Source: Deltaproteobacteria bacterium (GTDB lineage Bacteria > Myxococcota_A > Polyangia > Polyangiales > Polyangiaceae). From it: a DNA stretch of 64,000 nucleotides. Shown piece by piece: positions 37,182 to 46,072 of the stretch (positions within the stretch are counted from its first letter, which is position 1; every line of letters begins with the position of its first letter). The position numbers and the translations under genes are program-made. Below the pieces are notes generated by a model. That model was not told the DNA's origin. It made no database searches and saw only the letters and a program-made list of their open reading frames with translations. Location: contig JACRCQ010000070.1 in the NCBI GenBank assembly GCA_016218915.1, forward strand, positions 96,675 through 160,674, written 5' to 3'.

Positions 37182-39011
37182 TCAGAATACGCGGGTTCCG
37201 ACGTCGGCCACGAGCCCGAGAGCCCACCCCCGCCATCCTTCGTAGAACGCTTGTTTCGTTGACGTCTCGAAATAGGAGCCCGCGCCGAACGCCCAACGCG
37301 TCGACCCAAAGTCCATCTCATACATACCGCGCAGGCCAGGGGCAATCGCTAGCTGCTTGTCCGTGGTGCTGACCTGGGAGCTCGGGAATGCAGAAGAGAA
37401 CATGAGCTCTGGGATGGCGACGAGACGGCAACGTATCTCAGTGCACCACGGCACGCCGTACACAGGCAGAACCCATCCCAGCCCCAGACGCCCTCCCAGC
37501 TTCTCCTCCGGCTTCCCCCCAAGAGAGGGTACATCATAGACAGTGATGAGCTCAGCGCGCAGCATCAACTCGATCGCGTCGACAGGCTTTGCAGACAGGA
37601 ACGCCCCGACAGGGGTCGAGCCACGGACGCCGGAGAAGAAGCGGAACATTCCTCCTGCCGAGCCGCCGAGAAACGACTTCTGATGCCGACGATACTCTTC
37701 AATGCCAGGCACCTCCACCGTCCCATCCTCTCTGGGAACGAGGTACCCCTGCCGGAAGCGAGTCCACCGATCCTCGACCTCGACCGTGAGCCCTGTCTTC
37801 GGCTTGAGCCCGTTCGCGTAGGACCAGGGAGAAAGCGGCGGCATGGTATTGGGCACGGCAAACCTCACGCCGAACCCGTCGCGCAAGGTGATTGTGGGAC
37901 ACTGCGACCATCGCTCCGGGCCAAGGATACAAGGCGAGGTGAGCCTGACAGCGATCGGCGCATCCGTGAGGGTCGCCTCGACGCGCGACTTGAAGCTGTC
38001 GACGAAAATGCTCCAGACGGTCGATGGTGCATCGTCGCCATAGAGGGGGCGACGGATCACGCGTCCTGCCAGGGGAAAGTGCTGCACAGGTGTGTCGCGG
38101 GCGTGGCACCGGACGGTGAAGGTGGGTTGCGCCTCCGGGGCCGCCGTCCCATTCGCCTTCTTCTCCCGGACGTCGGCGTCCTCCACCTTCCGGACTTCTC
38201 GCTTGCATTCATAACCATCGAAGGCGAATTCCGGCAGGCCGAACTGCGGTCCGGCATTCCAGGCAGGCGGCGCCCAGATGAACCAGAAACGCTGGACGCC
38301 GGAGTCCCACTCGTCGCCCCGCCTCCGCCAGTACATGCAAAGGTCATCGCCCCAGCAAGTCGTCGCTTCGCCGAGCCCCTGGTGACCGTCCACAACGATT
38401 GCCCCATCCTTCTGGGTGCAAGCCGAGGCGCCCTGGGACGCAGTGCATCCCGGGGGAGCATCCCGCAACGTGCCGAGCCTGTGCGAAACGTGCTTGCGCA
38501 CGAGCTTGAGGTCGGCCCGATAGACTCCATCCTCGATCGACACCGGGTGAGCTTCGTCGTCGTACTCCTCGGTCGCCTCGACGCTGATCGTCACGGGTAG
38601 AGGATCGAATGCGATTCCTTGCTTCTGCTCGAAGAGAAAGACCAGGGAGCGCCCTTGGTGGCCTGGCCCCAGGGCATCTGGCGTTCGGATGTCAATCCTC
38701 TCGAGATTGCCGCCTTGGAGGATCATCCGCAGCTCTGGCGCCGTTCCGCCGACGATCCTGAAGCAGGCCCTGGAATGCGCATCGGCAGCGCTCTTCTTCG
38801 GCTTCAATTCGCAGTCGTTCGTGTGGGACTGGCCACGGCAGAAGGTCTTGTGAAACGACGGCGCTTGCAGGCACACGCGGGCTGGAGCCTCCTGGCCGCT
38901 GGGAAACAGGACATCCAGGCGTGGCATGTCAGCTCGGGCAGGCGAAGCCACGAAGAGGCTCCCGAAGGCTGAGATCACCGCGACGAAGACCCTGGGACAC
39001 GATCGATTCAC
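37182..39011 (-). CDS. exported protein with probable C-terminal outer-membrane barrel
   Basis: A 609-residue protein. GTG at 39011 overlaps the upstream stop (GTGA) and gives a clean signal peptide (VFVAVISAFGSLFVASPARA). The first 400 residues include several Cys and a region typical of exported carbohydrate- or protein-binding folds, but I recognise no family. The last 200 residues alternate hydrophobic and polar residues with Gly/aromatic turns (GGRLGLGWVLPVYG, WAFGAGSYF) and end in Phe, as outer-membrane beta-barrels do. The gene pair with 39008-40696 is tightly coupled. Function unknown. Confidence 0.7.
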   Translation of the reverse strand: MNRSCPRVFVAVISAFGSLFVASPARADMPRLDVLFPSGQEAPARVCLQAPSFHKTFCRGQSHTNDCELKPKKSAADAHSRACFRIVGGTAPELRMILQGGNLERIDIRTPDALGPGHQGRSLVFLFEQKQGIAFDPLPVTISVEATEEYDDEAHPVSIEDGVYRADLKLVRKHVSHRLGTLRDAPPGCTASQGASACTQKDGAIVVDGHQGLGEATTCWGDDLCMYWRRRGDEWDSGVQRFWFIWAPPAWNAGPQFGLPEFAFDGYECKREVRKVEDADVREKKANGTAAPEAQPTFTVRCHARDTPVQHFPLAGRVIRRPLYGDDAPSTVWSIFVDSFKSRVEATLTDAPIAVRLTSPCILGPERWSQCPTITLRDGFGVRFAVPNTMPPLSPWSYANGLKPKTGLTVEVEDRWTRFRQGYLVPREDGTVEVPGIEEYRRHQKSFLGGSAGGMFRFFSGVRGSTPVGAFLSAKPVDAIELMLRAELITVYDVPSLGGKPEEKLGGRLGLGWVLPVYGVPWCTEIRCRLVAIPELMFSSAFPSSQVSTTDKQLAIAPGLRGMYEMDFGSTRWAFGAGSYFETSTKQAFYEGWRGWALGLVADVGTRVF

Positions 39012-40696
39012 GGTGGGCAGTCTCCCAGGTTTGGGTTGCACAGGCCCTGGCGCTTGCCGCAGGCCCTTCCGTTCCAAGAGCACTTGCCGGAGCAATCCTG
39101 CTTCTTGTCGATGCTCTTGCACGCGCGCACGCAAGCTCCGTTCCACTCGCAGGGCTCCTGGCAGGAGGACGCGCTCTGGAGCGAACAACCGCACTCAATG
39201 GTATCGCAGTAGCCAGCGCGGGAATTGGCAGCGTCGGAGGAGCAGGCCACGGTTCGCCTGTCCAACCCGACGGAGCATACGGGCGATCCGATGCTGGTTC
39301 CGGACGGCACGACCAGGAGCCCCATGCGGAGCAGAGGATCGACGCTCGGGGAGAACTCCAGGATCGTAGCAGGATTCTTGGGGCCTGCCGTGACTCGAAC
39401 GACGCGGCGGAGCTCGGTCTTGATGTTCGACGGAAGCACGAAAGTCACCCCTTCGATCCGGCTCGAAGAAGGTACGGGCAAGACCAGCGATGAGTCGATA
39501 CTCCCGATTCGAAGGTCAACCGGGGTGTTGCGAATGGCCACGGTGCAGGGTCCTTTGGCGGAAGCGCCAACCAGGAGCTGGACCATGCACGGCAGCCTCA
39601 TCCAGAGATCGATGGGCGACTTCAGCTCCCTGTTGAGCGTCAAGCTCCCCGGCGCATCCGCAATCCGATGAAGAATCATCGCAGGCTCTTCGGTCAGTCT
39701 CAACACCTCGATCGAGCACTTGCCTGCGTTGGCACTCCCAGGCTCGGGGGTGGACCGCGCTTCGGACACGCCAGCGCAGAACGTTTCCGTGGAGACTCCC
39801 ATGGGCGGCGGCGCCGCAAACTCAGGTCGCAGCTTGCAGGTTTCGTCCGATACTTCCACCACCGGAACGCTGTTCGGCGTACCTGCGCCCAGCGCGTAGC
39901 TGCAGCTGACCTCTCGCTTGTCGATGAGCGAGGCGCCGCTTCGCCCTGCGAGGTTGTTGCACATCGGTGCGATGTCAGCGCCATCCGTTGGGCGGAAGCA
40001 CAGCAATGGGTTCTTCTTCAGCGCTTCGCGTGCGAGTCGCTCGAAGGAGGTCTTCCACATCACCATCCCGGATTCCGGCGAGAAGGTCACGCCTTCGATG
40101 CGCATGGGCTTGTCGAGGGTTTCGACCAGCACCAGCTGCCTGGAGAATCCCGCAGCCAGAGCCATGAGAGCCACGCCCGCAGGCAGCTCGTAGCGAGGCA
40201 GCCACAAAGCGTGCAGGAGCGGTACGGCGTTGGTGACCTCCTGCCTGCGCTCGGCCCAGAGCTTCAACGCAAGCGCTGCGGCGGCCGACAGGAACGACAA
40301 ACCTCCAACGAACGTGGGATTGCGCACGGCCATCCAGCCGACGAGTGGAAACGCAGCAACCAAGGCGATGGCGAGAAACGCGACTACGCCGGAGATTGCC
40401 TTGGCCCAGGAGCGCGCGAGCAAGACGCGGGCTTCGAGCTGGGCTACCCCGCGACGTGCGACGATGTCCCAGTGCTTTCCCAACGCCGCGCCGCCGCCGT
40501 TGTACTCGTAGAAGCCCACGAATCCCTCTGCCTTGGGCTTGAGCTGCAGCCGGACGCGGTTGACGGACAGCTGCGGCGCACCTGAGCCGTCCAACGAGAG
40601 GATGAACTGGACGCGAAGCGGACTGGAGCTGATTACCTCAGCGACAACGCGCTGGTCGCCGACGGTCCGAACGGTCCACGATAGAATCGACTTCAT
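39008..40696 (-). CDS. membrane protein with Cys-rich C-terminal domain
   Basis: A 562-residue protein starting MKSILSWTVRTVGDQ. About 90 cytoplasmic-looking residues precede three hydrophobic segments (SGVVAFLAIALVAAFPLVGW; FLSAAAALALKLW; PAGVALMALAAG). The following 370 residues are likely outside and end in a compact Cys-rich domain with CSLQSASSCQEPCEWNGAC, DKKQDCSGKCSWNGRAC. No known family is evident. It is co-transcribed with the barrel-like protein downstream (overlap GTGA) and divergent from the membrane regulator-like gene at 40829. Confidence 0.7.
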   Translation of the reverse strand: MKSILSWTVRTVGDQRVVAEVISSSPLRVQFILSLDGSGAPQLSVNRVRLQLKPKAEGFVGFYEYNGGGAALGKHWDIVARRGVAQLEARVLLARSWAKAISGVVAFLAIALVAAFPLVGWMAVRNPTFVGGLSFLSAAAALALKLWAERRQEVTNAVPLLHALWLPRYELPAGVALMALAAGFSRQLVLVETLDKPMRIEGVTFSPESGMVMWKTSFERLAREALKKNPLLCFRPTDGADIAPMCNNLAGRSGASLIDKREVSCSYALGAGTPNSVPVVEVSDETCKLRPEFAAPPPMGVSTETFCAGVSEARSTPEPGSANAGKCSIEVLRLTEEPAMILHRIADAPGSLTLNRELKSPIDLWMRLPCMVQLLVGASAKGPCTVAIRNTPVDLRIGSIDSSLVLPVPSSSRIEGVTFVLPSNIKTELRRVVRVTAGPKNPATILEFSPSVDPLLRMGLLVVPSGTSIGSPVCSVGLDRRTVACSSDAANSRAGYCDTIECGCSLQSASSCQEPCEWNGACVRACKSIDKKQDCSGKCSWNGRACGKRQGLCNPNLGDCPP

Positions 40697-40828
40697 GCTC
40701 CCGCGCCTCGATCGCGGCCATGAAACGCGACCTGTTCTTCGATGTCAAGATTGGGATCCCGCCACGAGCACTCTGGACCTGCGCAAATCGCCACGGCACT
40801 GCACACACGGGTGCTAGGCTCGTCCTCG

Positions 40829-41725
40829 GTGCTCCTGGACGTCCGCACGCTGATCTTCTGCGACCTCGCGATCACGCTGGTGCTCGCGTTGGCGCTCCTG
40901 CTCTATCGTTTCACGCAGAAGACCTACGCCGCGTTTGACCTGTGGACCCTGGGCACCTGGGCGCTCGCCCTTGGCTACCTGTCCATGATCCTGCGTGGGC
41001 ATCCCTTGCCTGAGGGGCTGAGCATCCTGCTCGCGAACGTGGGGTTCGGGCTTGGCGGGCTGTTTCGATTGGACGGAGCCCTCCGCCACGTGCGGCGGCG
41101 TCCCCTCCCCCGGCCCGCCTATCTCACCGTCGTCGTGCCGGTCGGCGCCAATGCCTGGTTCCATTGGATCCACGAAGATCTGGTCGCGCGGACCGTGGTC
41201 CTCGAGAGCTTCTTGGTCGCCATCTGCTTGTGCATTGTTGCGACGCTGCTGTGGAGGCCTGCGCCGCGCCAGGCGATGTACCGGGCCTTTGCGCTGCTTC
41301 ACATCGTGTTCGCGCTCGTGCTGATCGCGAACATCACGCTGTCGATCGTGCGGCCGGAATCGGGAATCTTCGATCCTGTGGCGCAGCGGGTGCTCTTGTA
41401 CGGCTCGACGACCGTGCTGGAGACTGGAATCGGAATCAGCTTCTTCATGATGAACGCCAGGCGTCTGGAGCAGGAGCTGATGGATCGGGTGGTCGAGCTG
41501 CGGACAGCGATGTCCGAGGTCAAGCTCCTGAGCGGGCTGCTGCCCATTTGCGCGCACTGCAAGAACGTGCGCGACGACAAGGGCTACTGGCACCAGGTGG
41601 ACGTGTACCTCAAAGCGCACTCCGAGGCAGAGCTGACCCATTCCGTCTGTCCTTCGTGCGCGCAGAAGCACTTCGGGATCGTGCTTGGACAGGACTCGAT
41701 GCCGCCGGGGCGGGACGATGGGTAG
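40829..41725 (+). CDS. multi-pass membrane protein with C-terminal Cys-pair module
   Basis: About 298 residues from GTG at 40829; upstream ATG (40742) and GTG (40811) are possible, but the added sequence looks non-coding. Six or seven hydrophobic helices (for example LIFCDLAITLVLALALLLYR) are followed by a short coiled coil (LEQELMDRVVELRTAMSEVK) and a module LLPICAHCKNVRDDKGYWHQ ending SVCPSCAQKH. That last module, with CxxC pairs, is common at the C-terminus of bacterial sensor and GAF/PAS proteins. A role in signalling is inferred; no kinase or cyclase domain is present. Confidence 0.72.
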   Translation: MLLDVRTLIFCDLAITLVLALALLLYRFTQKTYAAFDLWTLGTWALALGYLSMILRGHPLPEGLSILLANVGFGLGGLFRLDGALRHVRRRPLPRPAYLTVVVPVGANAWFHWIHEDLVARTVVLESFLVAICLCIVATLLWRPAPRQAMYRAFALLHIVFALVLIANITLSIVRPESGIFDPVAQRVLLYGSTTVLETGIGISFFMMNARRLEQELMDRVVELRTAMSEVKLLSGLLPICAHCKNVRDDKGYWHQVDVYLKAHSEAELTHSVCPSCAQKHFGIVLGQDSMPPGRDDG

Positions 41726-41767
41726 ACCTGGCAGCCGCTAGCTCCCGGAGATGAGGTCGAACGGTTG

Positions 41768-41796
41768 TTGACAGCCTGGATTGAACCGCGTAATCG
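41768..41796 (+). promoter_or_regulatory. promoter for the TonB/ECF operon
   Basis: A perfect TTGACA (41768-41773), a 17-base spacer and TAATCG (41791-41796). It lies 49 bases upstream of the ATG of the first lipoprotein gene, the only sizeable gap before the eight-frame operon. The -10 match is weak. No cobalamin riboswitch-like sequence was recognised in this 119-base gap. Confidence 0.5.
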
Positions 41797-41844
41797 ATGG
41801 GTAGCACGTTCAAATTGAATCGTGCCACCCACCGGTACCGCCCC

Positions 41845-42435
41845 ATGAACCTCTCCCGTCTCGCTGCCTTGCCGCTCAGCGCCTTCGCGCTCGCCTCGAT
41901 TGTCGCTTGCGGCAGCAGCGATGGCGACGACCCGGGCGTCGCCACGGTCCAGCTCAAGAACGACTTCGGCAACCCTCAGATCACTGGCTTCCAGCCCCCC
42001 TGGACCATCTGCAAATCCGCGTACCAGGGTGGCCAGTTCGGAAAGATCGAGATCGGTCAGACCAGCGCTGCCGTGCAGGTGCCTGCTGGGGTCGACTACG
42101 TGCTCATGGTCGCTGCCTGGAACGACCCGACCTGCAGCCCGGAGAAGAGCCTGCCCATCTCGACCAAGAACGTTGAGGAGGTCGTGGGCGGGCAGACGCG
42201 CACGATCGCCATCGGCATGACGAACCACCAGGGGCCGTGCCCGCCCGAGGGTGTGCCCCCCATCCCATTGGAGCAGTACAACCGCATTCTGCAGCTGTGG
42301 CCGGAGTACGGATTCAAGGCCTACGCCGAGCGCGCGCAGAATTCGCAGTGCGCCGGGAGCGTCACCACGGACGGAGGAGCCGAGGGTGGCGCAGACTCCG
42401 GGGTCGAAGCCGGAGACGATGCTGGCGATCCATGA
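41845..42435 (+). CDS. small lipoprotein, first gene of the TonB/ECF operon
   Basis: A 196-residue lipoprotein. The signal ends ALASIVACGSS (lipobox Cys at about residue 22). The mature part starts with a strand VATVQLKNDFGNPQITGFQP, then a Cys in PPWTICKSAY, a beta-rich middle and three further Cys. It ends in a Gly/Ala/Asp tail (GAEGGADSGVEAGDDAGDP). The ATG at 41845 is chosen for the signal; an upstream in-frame ATG exists at 41797. No family recognised. Overlap of its stop with the next ATG (ATGA) ties it to the transport operon, so a periplasmic or outer-membrane accessory role in uptake is inferred. Confidence 0.75.
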   Translation: MNLSRLAALPLSAFALASIVACGSSDGDDPGVATVQLKNDFGNPQITGFQPPWTICKSAYQGGQFGKIEIGQTSAAVQVPAGVDYVLMVAAWNDPTCSPEKSLPISTKNVEEVVGGQTRTIAIGMTNHQGPCPPEGVPPIPLEQYNRILQLWPEYGFKAYAERAQNSQCAGSVTTDGGAEGGADSGVEAGDDAGDP

Positions 42436-42917
42436 GCCGTCTGTCTTTCAGCTCGTTCGCGTGGGTCGCAGGCGCCTGGATTCTCCTGGCGTTGTCGGGT
42501 TGCGACAGCGCCTACCCCGAAGTCGTCGTCGTCAACGAAACCGACGAGCGCATCATGCTCCGGGAATTGAGCTTCAATGGCTGCCTCTGGACCGGCGTGC
42601 TGGCCTACGGTGAATCGACCTCTCCCCAGCGGTGTCCACCAGGCTCGGATCGAGTGCATTTCAAGAAGCTCGATGCAGCGAAGTACTGCCAGGAGCAGGC
42701 CGAGGCCGGAACGATCGACGGAAAAGGCCTTTGCGAAAGCGGAGCTCTGCTGCCGGGGACTCCGTCTGATTCCGGGCCGACGGAGAACGTGCCTCGCTGG
42801 TTCAGCTACCAGACAATCTCGGAGCACGCGGTCAGCTACGGGGACTTCCGGCGGATCGAGGTGACGCTGACCGACATGGAGCAGGACTTCGCCACTCCTG
42901 GCCCCTACGGGCATTAG
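42432..42917 (+). CDS. small lipoprotein, second gene of the TonB/ECF operon
   Basis: A 161-residue protein with a signal and lipobox (WILLALSGC). The mature part begins with VVVVNETDERIMLRELSFNG and contains Cys at CLW, RCPPG, KYCQE and LCESG. It resembles the preceding lipoprotein in overall plan: a hydrophobic strand, an Asn/Asp turn and a Cys-Trp region. No family recognised. It starts inside the previous stop codon and ends 9 bases before the TonB-dependent receptor gene. Confidence 0.72.
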   Translation: MSRLSFSSFAWVAGAWILLALSGCDSAYPEVVVVNETDERIMLRELSFNGCLWTGVLAYGESTSPQRCPPGSDRVHFKKLDAAKYCQEQAEAGTIDGKGLCESGALLPGTPSDSGPTENVPRWFSYQTISEHAVSYGDFRRIEVTLTDMEQDFATPGPYGH

Positions 42918-42926
42918 CGGGCAATC

Positions 42927-44825
42927 ATGCGCAACAACGCGCTGCTCCCCGTCATCGTCGTGGGCCTGGCGGTCGGCAGGTGGGGCCTTGCGCAAGAGCC
43001 GGTCCCTACTGCGCTGCCGTCGCCAGCGTCCAGCAGCTCGACCTCCCCGGCATCTTCTTCGCTCGCGCCGATCCAGGTGCGAGTGGACGGTGAACGCAAG
43101 CAGCGCGCGGATCGCACAGCGGACACGGTCCGGGTCTCCGGTGACAGGCTGCGCACAAGTCCGAAGGCGACCTTGCTAGAGGCGCTTGCCCAGGATGCGC
43201 CTGACATGTACGTGCCATCGCGGGGCGCGGGGATCCATGGGGTCGGCTCTGGGGCAACGGGCGGCATTCACCTTCGGGGTCTTGGCGGGAGCCCGAGCTC
43301 GCAGGTCGTGGTGATCGAGGACGGCACGCCGGATTATCAGGGGCTGTTCGGCCACCCGATTCCCGACGCCTATGCGCCGTTTCTACTCGACGAGGCGGTG
43401 ATCGTGCGCGGCGGCGATTCAGTGCTCTACGGCACCAATGCCATGGGTGGGGCCATTCTGCTCCGGAGCCGGTGGCGACAGCAGGAAGGGTGGGAGCTGG
43501 AAAACGACTCCGCGGTGGGCAGCTACAACACGCTACGCCAGAGCGCGGCCGTGCTGGGAAAGGAAGGGCGATTCGGCTTGTCCGGCGGCGTGCTCGCACT
43601 TCGCACCGATGGCCATAGGGTCGGGGCGGGCGGAAGCAACCTTATCGGGCAATTTTCGGTTCGCACACGGCTCGGCGCAGGCTGGGAGGTGACGTTGCGT
43701 GAAAAGGCAATGCACCTGACAGGCGCGGATCCGGGTCCGGTCACGCACCCGAACGACAACCACTTCTTCGATGTCTGGCGCGAGCGCGCCTCGGTCCAGG
43801 CAAGCTGGCATTCGGACGCGGTGAGCCTACGCGCTCAGCCTTTCTTCAATGTCGGCAGGCACGAGCTCTACGATGGATTCCGGTCCGTCGACACCACCAG
43901 CGGAGCCATCCTCGAGAGCGAAATGCGCCTTCATCCCGCGGCCAGGCTCCTGGTGGGCTCTGCGGTCGACCGCGCCGATGCAAGCGCGGAGAACCGTGTC
44001 ACCGGCGAGCGGATGCCGGTTCGCGCGCAGCAGACCGCCTCCTGGTACGACCAGCTCACGGTCGAGCCGGTGAAAGGGCTCCAGCTGATTGGCGGGACGC
44101 GCGAGGTGGTGAGCGCGAGCTACGGGTTCGTGTTCCTGTACAAGGGCGGCTTCCGCTGGTCCCTCGGGAATGGGTGGTACGTGCGCGGGCGAGCGTCGCG
44201 CAACTTCCGCCAGCCGACCCTGAGCGAGCTGTACCTCCCGTTCCCGACTGCCAATCCCAACCTCAAGCCCGAGCGGTCCCTGGGAACCGACGCGGGACTC
44301 GGCTACAGCAGCCGGCACCTCGAGCTGTCCGGGGCCTGGTATCGCAATGACGTCGACAACCTGATCAAGTACTTTGGCGTCTGGCCTGCGGCCGAGGTGG
44401 TCAACATCGATCACACGACCGTGGTCGGGCTGGAGGCGCAAGTCGTCGCCCGCGATCTCGGGCCGCTCACCGTTCGCGCCGGAGGAAGCTGGCAGGACGT
44501 GGGGCGCTACACCAAGCAGAATCCGTCCGCGAGGGGAGTCTTCGGCGTGGAGCTGCGTCATCCCATGGGAGGCTGGACGCTGCGCAGCGCTCTCGAAGGA
44601 GAATGGGTTCACGGGCTCTACATGAGCAACTACAGCCGAGATCGGATGGACGACGTGCTGGTGCTCAATCTGGCCGTGCGGGCCCGGCGTGAGCAGCCCG
44701 ATCGCGATCTGGTGGTGGAGCCTTATGTCGCGCTACGCAATCTGCTCGATAGCCGCTACGCCTACGTGAAGGACTACACGATGCCGGGATTCAACGCGCT
44801 CGCCGGATTGAGGTTGGTGCTGTGA
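42927..44825 (+). CDS. TonB-dependent outer-membrane receptor (BtuB-like)
   Basis: A 632-residue receptor that should bring a ligand across the outer membrane using TonB energy. After a signal peptide (VIVVGLAVGRWGLAQ) the plug domain has LLEALAQDAPDMYVPSRGAG, GGIHLRGLGGSPSSQVVVIE, DGTPDYQG and VIVRGGDSVLYGTNAMGGAI. The barrel follows, with conserved NFRQPTLSELYLPFPTANPN and LKPERS and a terminal NLLDSRYAYV region. The plug is closest in style to cobalamin/siderophore receptors of the BtuB type, but the ligand cannot be read from the sequence. It is followed directly by inner-membrane ECF transporter genes. Confidence 0.9.
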   Translation: MRNNALLPVIVVGLAVGRWGLAQEPVPTALPSPASSSSTSPASSSLAPIQVRVDGERKQRADRTADTVRVSGDRLRTSPKATLLEALAQDAPDMYVPSRGAGIHGVGSGATGGIHLRGLGGSPSSQVVVIEDGTPDYQGLFGHPIPDAYAPFLLDEAVIVRGGDSVLYGTNAMGGAILLRSRWRQQEGWELENDSAVGSYNTLRQSAAVLGKEGRFGLSGGVLALRTDGHRVGAGGSNLIGQFSVRTRLGAGWEVTLREKAMHLTGADPGPVTHPNDNHFFDVWRERASVQASWHSDAVSLRAQPFFNVGRHELYDGFRSVDTTSGAILESEMRLHPAARLLVGSAVDRADASAENRVTGERMPVRAQQTASWYDQLTVEPVKGLQLIGGTREVVSASYGFVFLYKGGFRWSLGNGWYVRGRASRNFRQPTLSELYLPFPTANPNLKPERSLGTDAGLGYSSRHLELSGAWYRNDVDNLIKYFGVWPAAEVVNIDHTTVVGLEAQVVARDLGPLTVRAGGSWQDVGRYTKQNPSARGVFGVELRHPMGGWTLRSALEGEWVHGLYMSNYSRDRMDDVLVLNLAVRARREQPDRDLVVEPYVALRNLLDSRYAYVKDYTMPGFNALAGLRLVL

Positions 44826-44929
44826 TGGGCAGGATCGTAAGCTCGCGCGCGCAAGAGCGAATGGAGTTCCGAATGAGAACGCTGCGTGCGACGATCCGAC
44901 GCCCACGGGGCATCCCGGAGGCGCCGTGA
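44825..44929 (+). CDS. small open frame (34 codons) between receptor and ECF S genes
   Basis: The ATG overlaps the receptor stop (TGATG) and its own stop overlaps the GTG of the next gene (GTGA), so it is perfectly set for translational coupling. The peptide is very Arg-rich (for example RMRTLRATIRRPRG). It may be a genuine small protein or only a coupling device that carries ribosomes to the ECF S start. No homologue is known to me. Confidence 0.35.
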   Translation: MGRIVSSRAQERMEFRMRTLRATIRRPRGIPEAP

Positions 44930-45468
44930 AGGGACGAATCTCCCCTCGCGATCTAGCGTACTGCGGCCTGTTCGGAGCGGCAGCGCTGCTGCTGCCCGTC
45001 CTGTTCCACCTCGTGCATCTCGGCCACGCGTTCATGCCGATGTACCTGCCCTTGGTGGCACTCGGCTTTTTTGTGCGGCCTGCGCCGGCAGCGGTGACCG
45101 GCGTTCTCACGCCCCTGCTGTCCGGGGCGCTCACGGGAATGCCGCCGTTTTACCCTCCGATCGCGCCGAGCATGGCCATCGAGCTCGGGCTCATGGTCGG
45201 CCTGATCGCACTGGTCAAGCAACGCTGGCCTCGGATCAACGATTGGATCGTGCTCCTTCCGGCTCTGCTGCTGGGGCGCGCGGTCTACGTCGGGCTGGTC
45301 TACGCCTTCTCGCTCTTCATCCACCTGCCCGCGCCCTTCATGGCCGGGCTTTCCTTGCTCAGCGGATGGCCTGGGCTGATTCTGATGGCGATTGTGGTGC
45401 CGATAGTGGCAAGGGTAGGTCGCTCTGTCGTCCGATCGCCGGCGGCGCAAGAAGGGAAGACACCATGA
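44926..45468 (+). CDS. ECF transporter substrate-binding (S) subunit
   Basis: A 180-residue membrane protein with five or six helices, the usual size of ECF S components. The start is GTG with GGAGG five bases upstream. Typical features are RDLAYCGLFGAAALLLPVLF, a Gly/Ala-rich first half, GALTGMPPFYPP and the conserved NDWIVLLPALLLGRAVY region. S subunits bind vitamins or metal-related ligands with high affinity. Together with the adjacent T and A subunits it would form an inner-membrane ECF importer. The ligand is unknown; a corrinoid or metal chelate is a guess based on the BtuB-like receptor. Confidence 0.78.
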   Translation: MKGRISPRDLAYCGLFGAAALLLPVLFHLVHLGHAFMPMYLPLVALGFFVRPAPAAVTGVLTPLLSGALTGMPPFYPPIAPSMAIELGLMVGLIALVKQRWPRINDWIVLLPALLLGRAVYVGLVYAFSLFIHLPAPFMAGLSLLSGWPGLILMAIVVPIVARVGRSVVRSPAAQEGKTP

Positions 45469-46067
45469 GCAGCGCAAAAGCTGGGTTCTTCGATGGTATC
45501 GCGGACAAGTGGGATGGGTGGGACGACCTCGAGGCGCTCGGCCGCAAGCTCGATGCGGGGCTCGCACAGATGGGCGTAGGGCCTGAGGAGACCATTGTCG
45601 ATGTGGGCTGCGGCACGGGGAATCTCACCCAGGCTCTGCTCCGGCGGCTCGGACCGCGCGGACGGGTGGTTGCGGTGGACCTCTCGCCGCGGATGATCGA
45701 GGTGGCGAGGGGCAAGGTTGCGGATGAGCGGGTGACCTGGCACGTGGCCGATGCTCGACGCCTTCCGCTCGGCTCGGACTCGTTCGACCGGGTGGTGTGC
45801 TACTCGGTCTGGCCCCACTTCGATGACGTTGCAGAGACCGGTGCGGAGCTTGCGAGAGTCCTTCGGTCCAACGGGAGCTTGCACGTGTGGCACCTGATCG
45901 GGCGGGCGCGTGTGAATGAGATTCATGCGTCGGCTGGCCCAGCTGTCCACAACGACATTCTCGTGCCTGCGGCGGACACGGCCGAGGTCCTCGCGAGGCT
46001 CGGATTCGAGGTCACCCAGACCATCGACACCGACACGCACTACCTCGTATCTGCCACCAAGGCGTAG
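45465..46067 (+). CDS. SAM-dependent methyltransferase (class I)
   Basis: A 200-residue soluble enzyme, starting inside the stop codon of the S subunit gene. Motif I is TIVDVGCGTGNLTQALLRRL, followed by VVAVDLSPRMIEVAR, HVADARRLPLGSDSFDRVVC (motif II region) and a C-terminal beta hairpin. The fold is that of small-molecule methyltransferases (methyltransferase 11 group). Its place between the S and T subunit genes suggests it modifies the imported compound or a related metabolite in the cytoplasm. Substrate unknown. Confidence 0.85.
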   Translation: MSSAKAGFFDGIADKWDGWDDLEALGRKLDAGLAQMGVGPEETIVDVGCGTGNLTQALLRRLGPRGRVVAVDLSPRMIEVARGKVADERVTWHVADARRLPLGSDSFDRVVCYSVWPHFDDVAETGAELARVLRSNGSLHVWHLIGRARVNEIHASAGPAVHNDILVPAADTAEVLARLGFEVTQTIDTDTHYLVSATKA

Positions 46068-46072
46068 CTCCG

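Noticed and set aside
41726..41844. Cobalamin or other riboswitch upstream of the TonB/ECF operon
   Set aside because: No B12-box-like or other recognised riboswitch core was seen in the 119-base gap; a model search would be needed to exclude one.
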